Shown here piece after piece: positions 38,467 to 47,317 of a DNA stretch of 64,000 bases. The DNA is from Rhodobacteraceae bacterium IMCC1335 (GTDB lineage Bacteria > Pseudomonadota > Alphaproteobacteria > Rhodobacterales > Rhodobacteraceae), in the NCBI GenBank assembly GCA_039640495.1, contig CP046864.1:1550001-1614000 (forward strand), written 5' to 3'. The notes under the pieces are model-generated. The model was not told the DNA's origin, ran no database searches, and saw nothing but the letters and a program-made list of their open reading frames with translations. The first letter of the stretch is position 1. Every line of letters begins with the position of its first letter. Both the position numbers and the translations under genes were made by a program.

Positions 38467-39366
38467 ATGGACCTAATTGGCGATCTCATTTTGATGCAGG
38501 AACTTGCAGAGTACGGCAGCTTTTCAAAGGCAGGACTTATCCGCGGGCAAGCCCCATCAAGCTTGGCACGGCGTCTTGATGGATTGGAATCTCATCTCAA
38601 AGTACGCCTATTCAACCGTGCTCCGTCCGGTTTGTCGCTCACTGCTTCTGGGGCACAAAAGCTGATCGAAGCGCGCAGTATTATTGAAGCTGCCTGTAAG
38701 CTGACCTCGCGCGATGGCGAGAACGGCGTTTTGACGGGGCATATCGTTGTTTCCGCTCCCTCGAGATTGGGCGAAAAGCTTGTGGCACCTGTCGTATTAC
38801 AATTTCTCAAAAAACATCCCTACGCCTCAGTCGACCTGCATTTTACAGACTCAATCCAAAATCTTGAACAAGATAAAGTAGATATCAGCGTGAGAGTAGG
38901 CACGGAACCCCCAGACCACCACTATATTCGTCGTATTGTGACGAACAAGCGCATTCTCGTAGCGTCTCAAACCTATTTGGCGTCTCGCGCTCCAATTAAA
39001 TCTGTTACGGACCTTGATGAACATGATGGCTTGCTCTTGGGCCGCACATCAATTTGGTCACTTATCCATCAGGATGGTCAAACGCATGTGGCCTTCCCCA
39101 AACAAAGGTTACGCGCGATCACGGGCGACGTCTTGCTTTCTATGTGCAAGGCAAATTTGGGAATTGCTTTAAAGTCAATATGGGACGTCCGCCGAGATTT
39201 AGAAAATGGGAAAGTCGTTCAAGTTCTGCCAGAGTGGTTTCAAGCTCATGCGTCCGACATCATGCTTGTGACACCGAGCAAAAAGTTTGTGTCTCCAACG
39301 GCATTCGCATTCAATCATATGCTAACCGATTATCTCAAGTCGGCCCTGAGGCATGACAATCAATAG
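38467..39366 (+). CDS. LysR-family transcriptional regulator
   Basis: A 299-residue regulator. The N-terminal winged helix covers about residues 1-60 (MQELAEYGSFSKAGLIRGQAPSSLARRLDGLE...LFNR). The C-terminal effector-binding domain has SAPSRLGEKLVAPVVLQFLKKHP. ATG at 38467 is preferred; an in-frame TTG at 38425 falls inside the palindromic operator and is unlikely. Transcribed away from the dioxygenase-EamA operon, it most likely controls that operon and itself in response to a small effector. Confidence 0.88.
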   Translation: MDLIGDLILMQELAEYGSFSKAGLIRGQAPSSLARRLDGLESHLKVRLFNRAPSGLSLTASGAQKLIEARSIIEAACKLTSRDGENGVLTGHIVVSAPSRLGEKLVAPVVLQFLKKHPYASVDLHFTDSIQNLEQDKVDISVRVGTEPPDHHYIRRIVTNKRILVASQTYLASRAPIKSVTDLDEHDGLLLGRTSIWSLIHQDGQTHVAFPKQRLRAITGDVLLSMCKANLGIALKSIWDVRRDLENGKVVQVLPEWFQAHASDIMLVTPSKKFVSPTAFAFNHMLTDYLKSALRHDNQ

Positions 39367-39672
39367 GCTGTGAGCTACTGTCGGGTTTTTTCGAAATTTT
39401 GTATGCACGTAGTTATCCCGTCTGGGATCGTGGTAGGTGATGCGTAGCATCTGTCCAAAGGTCGAATGTATCGCAGCGGTTTTGTCTCTGTAGGGCGGCA
39501 ATCATAACTCTGCGTTTGGGTGGGAAAAGGGCGGCCGCCCCATCATGCGCATATCAAAACCGATGCGGCCTGTTGTGGAGATTTAAAGCGCCCCATAATC
39601 CTTTCAGGCCGTCGCGTTTGGCGATTTTCTGCCGCGGCGCGGGCATTCAGCTCCTTGTGCTGAGGATGTTCT

Positions 39673-39739
39673 ATGCCCTCTGTGAACTATTTTAAAGCCT
39701 CTTTTGACGCTTTTGGCCCTATTCGGGTTGCGGCGATTA
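39673..39739 (+). pseudogene. 5' part of a small gene split by the composite transposon
   Basis: ATG at 39673 has a GAGGA site 6 bases upstream. The frame MPSVNYFKASFDAFG... is cut after AAI by the insertion at TA 39738-39739. Joined to 53699-53823 with the insert and one TA removed, it gives exactly 64 codons including the stop (63 residues). No family is recognised. Confidence 0.7.
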
Positions 39740-39751
39740 ATACCAACCGCC

Positions 39752-40297
39752 CTAATAATTGACCTTTATCCAATCTCTTTTGGTGATTGAAGTTATTCGT
39801 TCTGGATCGTTGGCGAAGAAGTTCCACGCTTGGGCACATTTTTCGAGGATTTCGTCGTAGGTGTCGAAGACCGAGATAGCGAGTTTGTTTGACCGCAGAT
39901 AGGCCCAGACGTTTTCCATGGGGTTCAGTTCTGGTGAGTATGGCGGCAGTTTCACGAGCGTAATATTGTCTGGTACTTGCAAGCATTTTGCCCCGTGCCA
40001 GCCAGCCCCGTCGACGATGAGCATGGCATGTGCCCCGTGCGCGACAGCTTTTGCGATCTCATTGAGGTGCGGCCCCATTGCCTCCGCGTTGACGTAAGGC
40101 AGGATCAGCCCTGCGGCGGTACCACGGGCGGGACAAGCGGCACCGAAGATTAGCCCCCACTTGTAACGCGTATCACGAGGTGCGCGGGGGCGGGTTCCGC
40201 GCCGCGCCCATTTGCGCGTAAGTGTTCCTTGTTGCCCAACACGGGCTTCATCTTGGAAGCATACCTCAAGGGGCTTACCCTTTGCATGTTCTGGCAT
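39752..40297 (-). CDS. IS630 transposase orfB (DDE catalytic domain), left copy
   Basis: The 181-residue C-terminal half of the transposase. DDE residues are the Asp in CFQDEARVG, the Asp in MLIVDGAGWHG, and the Glu in LPPYSPELNPMENVWAYL. The frame is open upstream of its ATG (KNFASLVVEL), so the natural product is probably an orfA-orfB fusion made by a -1 shift at the A7 run near the end of orfA. It cuts and joins DNA at the terminal repeats, targeting TA. Confidence 0.9.
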   Translation of the reverse strand: MPEHAKGKPLEVCFQDEARVGQQGTLTRKWARRGTRPRAPRDTRYKWGLIFGAACPARGTAAGLILPYVNAEAMGPHLNEIAKAVAHGAHAMLIVDGAGWHGAKCLQVPDNITLVKLPPYSPELNPMENVWAYLRSNKLAISVFDTYDEILEKCAQAWNFFANDPERITSITKRDWIKVNY

Positions 40298-40305
40298 GAG
40301 CTCGA

Positions 40306-40818
40306 CTACGAGGCTGGCAAAGTTTTTTTGAAAGCCTGCTGTGCTGCGGGATCAGTTTTGGGATACTCAGGTCGAACAGAGAGGCGACGAAATCCATGTT
40401 TGGCTAGATATTTACCAATCGTGCGTTCGTGCAACTTCACGCCGAACGCGTCTTCAACACGAGCCTGTAAATCGGCGCAGCGCCACCGTACTACGCCATC
40501 TTTTACAGGGTTAGGTCCAGCCTCAACCCAAGCCACAAACCGCGCCTGTTGTGTTGGCGACAGGCGTGGCTTCGCGCCCTTGCCACGTCGGTCAGAAAGC
40601 TCAGCAATGCCGCTGCAGTTGTAGCGATGCACCCAGTCTCGCAGAGTTTGGCGATCCATGCCGCTACTGCGAGCCGACGTCGCGCGATCAACGCCCTCTA
40701 GAACCACAGCTATTGCGAGTATGCGCCGAACAACACAACAATCTCTGGTTCGTTTGGCGATAAAACGCAACTCTCGCGCAGAAATATCCGTTCGCGTGAT
40801 GGCTATAGCTCGTCCCAT
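40306..40818 (-). CDS. IS630 transposase orfA (DNA-binding domain), left copy
   Basis: A 170-residue N-terminal half with helix-turn-helix regions (SSGMDRQTLRDWVHRYNCSGI and the later LHERTIGKYLAKHGF). It recognises the terminal repeats. It starts behind GGAGGAATAG. Near its end an A7 tract (TTCAAAAAAACT) provides slippage into orfB, the usual IS630 arrangement. Confidence 0.9.
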   Translation of the reverse strand: MGRAIAITRTDISARELRFIAKRTRDCCVVRRILAIAVVLEGVDRATSARSSGMDRQTLRDWVHRYNCSGIAELSDRRGKGAKPRLSPTQQARFVAWVEAGPNPVKDGVVRWRCADLQARVEDAFGVKLHERTIGKYLAKHGFRRLSVRPEYPKTDPAAQQAFKKTLPAS

Positions 40819-41026
40819 CTATTCCTCCATGATAAGTGCACACACAGATTCAGATTTCTGCGGAATTGGAAACCATAAAGTGAGTCAGCTTTTCGGGATA
40901 GTGGTATTAAATAGCCGACCTATCAAGGGGGGCACTTTTCCAAGCGCCCATGCGACATACATAAACGCCCACCATTTTTGCATTCAGAGCTCGGCAAGCG
41001 GTCCACAGCGAGTCGCAACTGAGACC

Positions 41027-41692
41027 TCACACGCCAAGCGCGGCCTTTTCTTCAGCATTGGTGCCAAATTGAGGCAGATCTGCGGTGGACTTGCCGTGTG
41101 CGGCCATCAACGTGTCACGCACAAAGGCGATATGGGCTGTCTCTTCGATAATTTCCGCCAAGTATTGCGCTTTCATCAAGGTTGCTCCGACACCGATTGT
41201 GCCGTGATTCGCCAAAACCGCTGCGACAATTTTAGGATCTTGGAAGACAGGGCTGATTTCCCTGTCGGTCTGCGGCCCCCCCATTGGTGACAAGGCGATC
41301 AGTGGCATGCGCCCAATCTTTTCAATCGTTTGCACGGTCAGACACGGGATCTCCAGTCCTGCGCTGGCATATCCTGTGGCCCAAGGGCTGTGGCAGTGTA
41401 CCACCGCGCGAATATCGTCACGGATACTATAAAGATCAAGGTGAAAACCCAGATCTTTGGATGGCTTGAAAGGGCTGTCTTCGATTGTGCCGTCCAGATG
41501 GACCACTTGCAGATTGTCCCGGGTGCATTCGTTAAACCCGATGCCTGAGGGCTTGATCACAATTGCATCGATGGCGTCGAGCCGGACCGATAGGTTGCCG
41601 CCGGCATTGGTTTGCAGCCGCAAGTCAAAGCACCGTTTGGCGGTTGCAATCAAGGCGTCTTTTTTATCAATTAAATCAGCGGGTATGCTCAT
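41027..41692 (-). CDS. Class II aldolase/adducin family protein (island, minus operon)
   Basis: A 221-residue class II (zinc) aldolase like L-fuculose-1-phosphate aldolase. NAGGNLSVR lines the phosphate site, KPSG follows, and zinc ligands are the His residues of VVHCHSPWA and the late His of ANHGTIGVG; the Glu after KPSKDLGFHLDLY is replaced in this motif by Asp. It would split or isomerise a sugar phosphate in the cytoplasm. Its ATG overlaps the stop of the Tm-1-like gene, and it is the last gene of the six-gene minus operon of the island. Confidence 0.85.
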   Translation of the reverse strand: MSIPADLIDKKDALIATAKRCFDLRLQTNAGGNLSVRLDAIDAIVIKPSGIGFNECTRDNLQVVHLDGTIEDSPFKPSKDLGFHLDLYSIRDDIRAVVHCHSPWATGYASAGLEIPCLTVQTIEKIGRMPLIALSPMGGPQTDREISPVFQDPKIVAAVLANHGTIGVGATLMKAQYLAEIIEETAHIAFVRDTLMAAHGKSTADLPQFGTNAEEKAALGV

Positions 41693-42834
41693 AGAATTTG
41701 GTCCAATGTCAGCGTTTCCAGTACAGTTATAATTTTGTCAGTGACGGCAGGTGCAGAGATGTGCTCAGGCACGATATTAAGCGCAATCTCGGCCTTCAGC
41801 TTGCTACGGGCCACATCCAGAAAGATCTGGCGCAGTTCAGGATCTTCGATTGCACCACCTGGACAATCTTGATGGGAAAAACCCCCCATCGGCACGATCA
41901 GTGCGCGAGGGCCGGTCGCGGTATTTAAGATATCTATTAATTTAGACGCAATCTGTGCCATTTCATCCGGGGTCAGTTTTACATGGGTGAAATAACCCGA
42001 ATGGGCATAGTGCGGCCGTTGCAGATAGTTTGATGGGACAAGAGCGGCTGCCCCCAATCCAAGAAAATTCAATCCGCCGGGCAGGACAATGCGCGGAAGT
42101 GCGCCTGCCGATGTAAACCTGTCTGCCATAGGCACGTGAGCGCCGGTGAGCTCTAGTCTGGTTAATTCATGCGGGGTGAGATCAATGATTGAATGAAAAG
42201 CGCCACGGGCGGCAAAGCGCGCAAAAGCTGCGCCACCATAGCCGTTTGAATGAAACACGGTCGCCTCTTGTTGGCGTTGGCCAAGCCGTTTGACCAATAG
42301 CCCGACTGCGGCTTCAGTTGCACCCATTGCCGTTATGCCAACCGAGGGCGCAGGTGGGCCCGCATCGTGTTTGTTGTTGCATAGGCCGGCGGTCATGGCG
42401 GCCGTGTTGTCCAAAACTTGGCGCAATGTGGCATTCAGCCCACAGATATCGGCCAGAGTTGGCACTAAAATGATGGAATTATCTGCTACGGCACCGCGTG
42501 GGTCAAACGGCAGGGTGGTCACAAGGAGCTTGGGAAAGGTAATAGGCAGGGCGCGCAGCACCTGCAAGATCACTTCGCCACCAGTTCCGCCTCCGATGCC
42601 AATCGTGACGTCTGTATCGTTCTCAACCGAGGCGGCGAGCTTATCCCAAACCCGTGCAACAGTTGCCTGCATTGCAGAGATTTTATCGCTCCCTCCAAGG
42701 GTTTTTCCGCCTGTCCGTAGCGAAACATCAATTGTGCGCACTGTTGTGCCGTGATCGGTAAGACGGCGGGTTAGATACGCCGCCTCGTCTGCTTTGGTCG
42801 CAAGCGTCGCTAATAGCAAAACGTTTCCGGTCAT
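41689..42834 (-). CDS. Tm-1-like ATP-binding / UPF0261 family protein
   Basis: A 381-residue protein of the UPF0261/Tm-1-like family. The N-terminal nucleotide-binding half has IGIGGGTGGEVILQVLRALPI and LPFDPRG near residues 77-115. The C-terminal half holds GITAMGATEAAVG, HSNGYGGAAFARFA, LTPHEL and MGGFSHQDCPGG. Some plant and bacterial relatives bind ATP; enzymatic function is poorly known, with hydrolase or isomerase roles proposed. It sits between the sugar ABC permease and a class II aldolase, so a role in the same sugar or sugar-acid route is likely. Confidence 0.83.
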   Translation of the reverse strand: MTGNVLLLATLATKADEAAYLTRRLTDHGTTVRTIDVSLRTGGKTLGGSDKISAMQATVARVWDKLAASVENDTDVTIGIGGGTGGEVILQVLRALPITFPKLLVTTLPFDPRGAVADNSIILVPTLADICGLNATLRQVLDNTAAMTAGLCNNKHDAGPPAPSVGITAMGATEAAVGLLVKRLGQRQQEATVFHSNGYGGAAFARFAARGAFHSIIDLTPHELTRLELTGAHVPMADRFTSAGALPRIVLPGGLNFLGLGAAALVPSNYLQRPHYAHSGYFTHVKLTPDEMAQIASKLIDILNTATGPRALIVPMGGFSHQDCPGGAIEDPELRQIFLDVARSKLKAEIALNIVPEHISAPAVTDKIITVLETLTLDQIL

Positions 42835-42838
42835 TTAT

Positions 42839-43768
42839 TTAGCCTTTTACTGCGCCAGCTGTCATGCCGGTAATGATTTGCCGGGATGCGAACAGCGTGA
42901 AGATAATTGGTGGAATCGCCAGCAGCATGCCGGTGGCCATGATGACCCCCCATTCAACGTTGAATTCTGACATGTTGTTCACGATTAAAATAGGCACGGT
43001 TTTTGTGTCTCGGTCCGACAGGGCCGAGGCCAAAAGATATTCGTTCCAAGCGATGCGGAACGTAAAAATTGCCGCAGCAGCAAGACCGGGTTTGATCAGG
43101 GGAAGAACAATTTGGAAAAAGACCTGAAACGGCCCCGCACCATCCACGCGCGCCGCCTCTTCCAAACTGCGCGGCACCTGCACGATAAAACTTTGCAAAA
43201 TCCAGATCACAAATGGCAGGTTCATCGCGACGTAAATTAAGATAATTCCAGAATGTGTACCGGCCAGACAAACATCACCGCGTCCCCCGAAGGTGTCGCG
43301 GATCAGTTCACCCAGCCAGAACTTTTTGCTAATGCAAAATTCGTTATTCCAAAGACCAAAAACGGGCACTAACAAAACAGCAGGTGGTACCATGCGGACC
43401 ATCAATGTCGTCAATGATGCTGTATCGCGCCCCATAAACCGGAACCGCACCAGCGCGTAAGCGGCCATACATCCGATGATTAAAGTCAGCGCCGTAGACA
43501 CCAGTGCGATGATTAAAGAATTGACAAAGGCCCCGCCAAATTTCAGTGCGCAGAAATCTAGGTGCTTGGGCTCGTACCATAAGACGTCGCACAGCGCGGT
43601 TTCATAATTCTGGATCGTCGGTAAAAATATCAGCCCCGAGGTGCCGCCAATGATGTCGACGTCAAGTTTAAACGAATTGGAGAACATCAAAACAATGGGT
43701 CCCACAGCCATGAAGATCAGGGCGACCAGCAAGGCATAAAAGGCGGGGTTCTGTCGGTCGTAATCCAT
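42839..43768 (-). CDS. Carbohydrate ABC transporter permease (MalG/UgpE family)
   Basis: A 309-residue inner-membrane permease with about six helices and the EAA loop RSLEEAARVDGAGPFQVFFQIVLPLIKPG near residue 210. It pairs with the preceding permease gene and the ATPase to import a sugar. An insertion near residues 145-175 (NNEFCISKKFWLGELIRDTFGGRGDVCL), with two Cys, is longer than usual in the periplasmic loop. The gene is 3 bases from the upstream permease gene. Confidence 0.9.
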   Translation of the reverse strand: MDYDRQNPAFYALLVALIFMAVGPIVLMFSNSFKLDVDIIGGTSGLIFLPTIQNYETALCDVLWYEPKHLDFCALKFGGAFVNSLIIALVSTALTLIIGCMAAYALVRFRFMGRDTASLTTLMVRMVPPAVLLVPVFGLWNNEFCISKKFWLGELIRDTFGGRGDVCLAGTHSGIILIYVAMNLPFVIWILQSFIVQVPRSLEEAARVDGAGPFQVFFQIVLPLIKPGLAAAAIFTFRIAWNEYLLASALSDRDTKTVPILIVNNMSEFNVEWGVIMATGMLLAIPPIIFTLFASRQIITGMTAGAVKG

Positions 43769-43771
43769 GGT

Positions 43772-44683
43772 TTAGTCTTCTTCCTGAATTTGGCGGGCTT
43801 GCCGCGCAGCGCGGGCCTCTTGCAAGCGGGTTATGACAAACATTCCCAAGGTTAGAATGAGCAAAAGGATCAGCAGATAGTTTGACATGGCCGCCGCCAC
43901 GCCCAATTCGCGAAATTCTGTTGCGGTTCGTGAAATGCGCAGGGCGATAATTTCTGTGGATAGGCCTGGGCCACCTTCGGTCATTACCAAGATTACCTCC
44001 AAGACTTTAAAGGCATCGATCAGACGCAAAAGCCCGGTCACAATCAGTACCGGCATCATCAGCGGCAACTTGATATATCTGATCTGCTGCCATCCGGTGG
44101 CCCCATCGATCTTGGCGGCTTCTAATGCGGAGCGGGGCAGTGATTGTAACGCCGCCAGCGACAGGATGAAAATAAATGGCGTCCATTGCCAGATATCGGC
44201 GATAATGACAGACAATAGCGCGTGCTGGCCAAGCCAATCTACGCCCTCAAGCCCCATTGATTTTAGGGTTCTGTTAATCGTGCCAACGGTTGGGTGGTAC
44301 ATATAGCGCCACATCAAGCCGACAACTACGGGGGCAATCATCATTGGTAAAATGAACAAGGTGCGCAGGACCGACATGCCGCGAATGTTGCGGTCCAGTA
44401 GCAAAGCTAAGCCAACACCAATTGCAAGTTCCGCTGTGACCACCGCAAAAGCAAACGTCAAGGTGACAGACAGGCTTTCCCGAAAGGCTGGATCAAAAAA
44501 TAGTGTAATATAGTTTTTCAGGCCTACAAATTCGGTTTCAGAAATATTCTGGCTGGGATCCCACGCTCGAAACGACCCATAAATCATATACGCAAGCGGG
44601 TAGAGTAACGCGAGACCCATGATAATAACCGCAGGGGCCATAAATACATAAGGTGTCATTCGGTTCAATTTTTGGGATTTCAC
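43772..44683 (-). CDS. Carbohydrate ABC transporter permease (MalF/UgpA family)
   Basis: A 303-residue permease with six helices. GTG at 44683 (VKSQKLNRMTPYVFM) is chosen because CGGAG precedes it and the 54-base upstream extension lies in a GC-rich hairpin. The EAA loop is LPRSALEAAKIDGATGWQQIRYIKLPLM. It forms the channel with the MalG-like partner. The hairpin before its start separates it from the binding-protein gene. Confidence 0.88.
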   Translation of the reverse strand: MKSQKLNRMTPYVFMAPAVIIMGLALLYPLAYMIYGSFRAWDPSQNISETEFVGLKNYITLFFDPAFRESLSVTLTFAFAVVTAELAIGVGLALLLDRNIRGMSVLRTLFILPMMIAPVVVGLMWRYMYHPTVGTINRTLKSMGLEGVDWLGQHALLSVIIADIWQWTPFIFILSLAALQSLPRSALEAAKIDGATGWQQIRYIKLPLMMPVLIVTGLLRLIDAFKVLEVILVMTEGGPGLSTEIIALRISRTATEFRELGVAAAMSNYLLILLLILTLGMFVITRLQEARAARQARQIQEED

Positions 44684-44707
44684 GTCATGCTCCGAATGTT
44701 GGGGATT

Positions 44708-44734
44708 GCGCGACCCGTGGGGACCGGGTCGCGC
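44708..44734 (-). promoter_or_regulatory. mRNA stem-loop between binding protein and permease genes
   Basis: A perfect 10-bp stem (GCGCGACCCG / CGGGTCGCGC) with a 7-base loop, directly after the binding-protein stop. It probably stabilises the upstream message and lowers permease synthesis. Confidence 0.7.
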
Positions 44735-44746
44735 CATAGATAGTAT

Positions 44747-46075
44747 TTACTGCCAGGTGTAATACCCGGCCTCTTCCATCACGCCTCTGGTGCGTTCCGC
44801 AACACCGTCCAAGGCAACCTTAACATCCAGACCTTCGGTCAGAACTTTTGACAGTGTTGTGCCTAGGTCTGCGTTGATTTTACCCCAAACTGGGATGATT
44901 GGGCGCCAGTCAGGGTCAGCGTGTTTAAGCGCTTCACCAAATGTTGCCATATGTGGAAACTTGGCGTTCACATCCGCATCTGCGTGGGTCGAGAACCGCG
45001 ACGGGTTTCCGCCGGCCAACGCAACCAGTTTGTCGCCGGTCTTTGAGGTCAGCCACTGCATCAACAAAAACGCGGCTTCTTTGTTTTCAGCGTTCTTTGG
45101 AATGCCGATGCCAAAACCGCCGGTTTGCGAACCGCGACGCACACCTTCGGGGTGCATAGCCCAACCAACCTTGCCGACAACTTTCGATTTACTTGCATCG
45201 TCGATTTGACCTGCCACAACAGTGGTGTCCAAAAACATTGCCGTGTCGCCGTTCAGGAATGAGCCAAGCGCTTCACCAAAACCAAACGAGGCTGCACCTT
45301 CGGGACCACAATCAATGATTTTTTTCAGCGCATTTGCGGCCTGAACACCAGCTTTATTGTTCACAATTGGGTTCCAAGCGTCGTCAAAGATACGTCCGCC
45401 CAGAGGTGCAAGATGCAACAAAAATGCGTGGGCTGCATGGTGCCCGGACGCCGCACGCGACGACAGACCGCCCATACCCGGCTCAAGCTGTGGGATCTTG
45501 CAGGCGATGTCCAGCATTTCTGCATAGGTCTCAGGAACGCTCAGCCCATGTTTTTCAAAGATGTCTTTGCGATAGCCAAGAACAGATGTTTCTGATCCGT
45601 AAGGCATTCCAAACAGCGATCCGGTTTTGCCTTGCAGATAGCCTTTGTTGCCACCGGCAAAGCCAATGTTGTAAACGTAGCCGTCAATTAAATCATCTGC
45701 ATCGTAAAATGGGTCAGCCAGTTTCGGGTTCATGAAATAACGCGCAAGATTTTCAAGCTGGTCTGCATAGACATAGTCTGCTTTGGAGAATACGACATAG
45801 GCGATCAGGTCATAGTCGCCTTCGTCTTGGCCCAGTTCTAAAGTCTGGCGTTCCCGCATTTTTAGATAGGGCAATTGGTCGACTTCGACTTCGATCCCAG
45901 TTTCTTTGGTGAACTCTGGCAAGATTTTCATCACCGCGTTATAATGAGGGTGCGCTGGGAAATTGACCACCAAAGTCGTGCCTTCATAGGCATCATACGG
46001 CCCAGCTATAGCTGCACTCGTCATAGTGAGTGCGGTTGAGGCCCCAAGGGCCATGCGTTTGAGTTTTGTTAACAT
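44747..46075 (-). CDS. Carbohydrate ABC transporter solute-binding protein
   Basis: A 442-residue periplasmic protein from ATG (MLTKLKRMALG) behind GGGAGGACAA. The signal peptide ends at AIA. The family 1 extracellular binding fold is shown by NAVMKILPEFTKETGIEVEVDQLPYLKM, YDLIAYVVFSKADYVYA, YGSETSVLGYRKDIFEKHGL and GGFGIGIPKNAENKEAAFLLMQWLTS. It captures a sugar, polyol or oligosaccharide. The exact ligand is unknown; kinase and aldolase genes nearby suggest a monosaccharide or sugar alcohol. Confidence 0.9.
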   Translation of the reverse strand: MLTKLKRMALGASTALTMTSAAIAGPYDAYEGTTLVVNFPAHPHYNAVMKILPEFTKETGIEVEVDQLPYLKMRERQTLELGQDEGDYDLIAYVVFSKADYVYADQLENLARYFMNPKLADPFYDADDLIDGYVYNIGFAGGNKGYLQGKTGSLFGMPYGSETSVLGYRKDIFEKHGLSVPETYAEMLDIACKIPQLEPGMGGLSSRAASGHHAAHAFLLHLAPLGGRIFDDAWNPIVNNKAGVQAANALKKIIDCGPEGAASFGFGEALGSFLNGDTAMFLDTTVVAGQIDDASKSKVVGKVGWAMHPEGVRRGSQTGGFGIGIPKNAENKEAAFLLMQWLTSKTGDKLVALAGGNPSRFSTHADADVNAKFPHMATFGEALKHADPDWRPIIPVWGKINADLGTTLSKVLTEGLDVKVALDGVAERTRGVMEEAGYYTWQ

Positions 46076-46107
46076 AGGTTGTCCTCCCATAATCATTAAA
46101 GGTGACG

Positions 46108-47193
46108 CTAGAGCGCCAGTTCTGTTTTTCGGTCAAATAGATGAATACCCTCTGGTCTGACCGCAAACCTGAGTGTTTCGCCAAGTGCGATGGGGGTTTC
46201 TGATTTTAGTTCCACCGTCACGTCAGCTCGTCCAGAAGCGCACAGCAAAACGGACTGTGCGCCAATGTATTCGGAAATTTTTACCTGCAAATCCAAAGCC
46301 GCAGCGTCTTGGGCTTTGGGATCATAAATCAGGTCACTGGGCCGCACGCCCAAGGTGACATGACCGCTTGTTTGGCCTAAACCGTTTGACTTGGAGGCAG
46401 GGATGGCAATTTTAAATGTATCGCCAATGGCAAAAAGTGTACCACCCTCTGCTTGTAGGTTAGCCTCTAGAAAATTCATGGGTGGCGATCCGAGAAACCC
46501 CGCAACAAATTTATTTTTGGGTTTTTTGAACAACGTCTCTGGCGTGCCTTGCTGCTGAATATAGCCGCCGTGCATCACGACAATCCGGTCGGCTAAAGTC
46601 ATTGCTTCGATTTGGTCATGGGTCACATAGATCATATTTTTTTTGACCCGCTGCCCCATCACTGCCAACTCGGCGCGCATTTGGCCGCGCAATTTAGCAT
46701 CGAGATTGGACAGGGGTTCGTCGAACAGGAAAATATCGCTGTCTTTGGCCAAGGCCCGCGCCATTGCGACGCGCTGGCGTTGGCCGCCCGATAGGGCACC
46801 GGGCTTGCGGTGTAAAAACTCTGTTAAACCTACGAGATCGGCGACTTGGCTTACCTTGGCTTCTATTTCGGCCTTGGGGCGTTTTTGCAGGCGTAATGCA
46901 AACGAGATGTTTTGCGCCACATCCATGTGTGGGTAGAGCGCGTAATCTTGGAATACCATCGCCAAATTGCGGTCCTTTGGTTCTAAATGGCTAACGGGTT
47001 GATCATTGAAGAAGATTTCCCCCTCAGAGACCGTTTCCAACCCAGCAATCATCCGCAGGGTCGTAGATTTTCCACAGCCAGAAGGCCCTACTAGAGCAGT
47101 GAATTCATTTTCGGCCATGCTGAGATCAATACCGTGCAACACCTGCACTGCGCCGTAGCGCTTGATAAGATTCTCCAAGCGAATTTCAGGCAT
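46108..47193 (-). CDS. Carbohydrate ABC transporter ATPase (MalK/UgpC family)
   Basis: A 361-residue ATPase. Walker A is GPSGCGKST, signature LSGGQRQRVAMARA, Walker B IFLFDEPLSNLDA, and the switch His is in YVTHDQ. The C-terminal TOBE/OB-fold regulatory domain begins near residue 240 (GSPPMNFLEA, GVRPSDL, FAVRPEGIHLFD). It powers the sugar permease pair encoded downstream. It is the first gene of the island's minus operon; a GntR-type palindrome lies 29 bases before its start. Confidence 0.93.
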   Translation of the reverse strand: MPEIRLENLIKRYGAVQVLHGIDLSMAENEFTALVGPSGCGKSTTLRMIAGLETVSEGEIFFNDQPVSHLEPKDRNLAMVFQDYALYPHMDVAQNISFALRLQKRPKAEIEAKVSQVADLVGLTEFLHRKPGALSGGQRQRVAMARALAKDSDIFLFDEPLSNLDAKLRGQMRAELAVMGQRVKKNMIYVTHDQIEAMTLADRIVVMHGGYIQQQGTPETLFKKPKNKFVAGFLGSPPMNFLEANLQAEGGTLFAIGDTFKIAIPASKSNGLGQTSGHVTLGVRPSDLIYDPKAQDAAALDLQVKISEYIGAQSVLLCASGRADVTVELKSETPIALGETLRFAVRPEGIHLFDRKTELAL

Positions 47194-47221
47194 AGAATCT
47201 CTCCTCGGTTGGACCTAATAA

Positions 47222-47235
47222 TTTTGTATACAAAA
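47222..47235. promoter_or_regulatory. GntR-type operator, copy 1
   Basis: Perfect 14-bp palindrome TTTTGTATACAAAA in the malK-gntR divergent region, 29 bases upstream of the ATPase gene start. An identical site occurs at 48052-48065. GntR/FadR-family operators commonly have a TGTATACA-like core. Confidence 0.82.
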
Positions 47236-47317
47236 AAGAAAGTAAATATACTAAATTGCTAAATTGAAAAAAAACTGTATTATTGGTCTAGAGTAGAGGC
47301 AAAACGCAGGGTCTGAA

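Larger units (their letters stand above)
39740..40907 (-). mobile_element. IS630-family element, left copy
   Basis: 1168 bp with imperfect terminal repeats (ATACCAACCGCCCTAATAAT outer, ATACCACTATCCCGAAAAGC inner; 16 of the first 24 positions agree). TA flanks both sides. Two ORFs share one transposase via frameshift. Compared by eye with the right copy, one difference was seen (C versus T in the leader before orfA). Confidence 0.88.
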
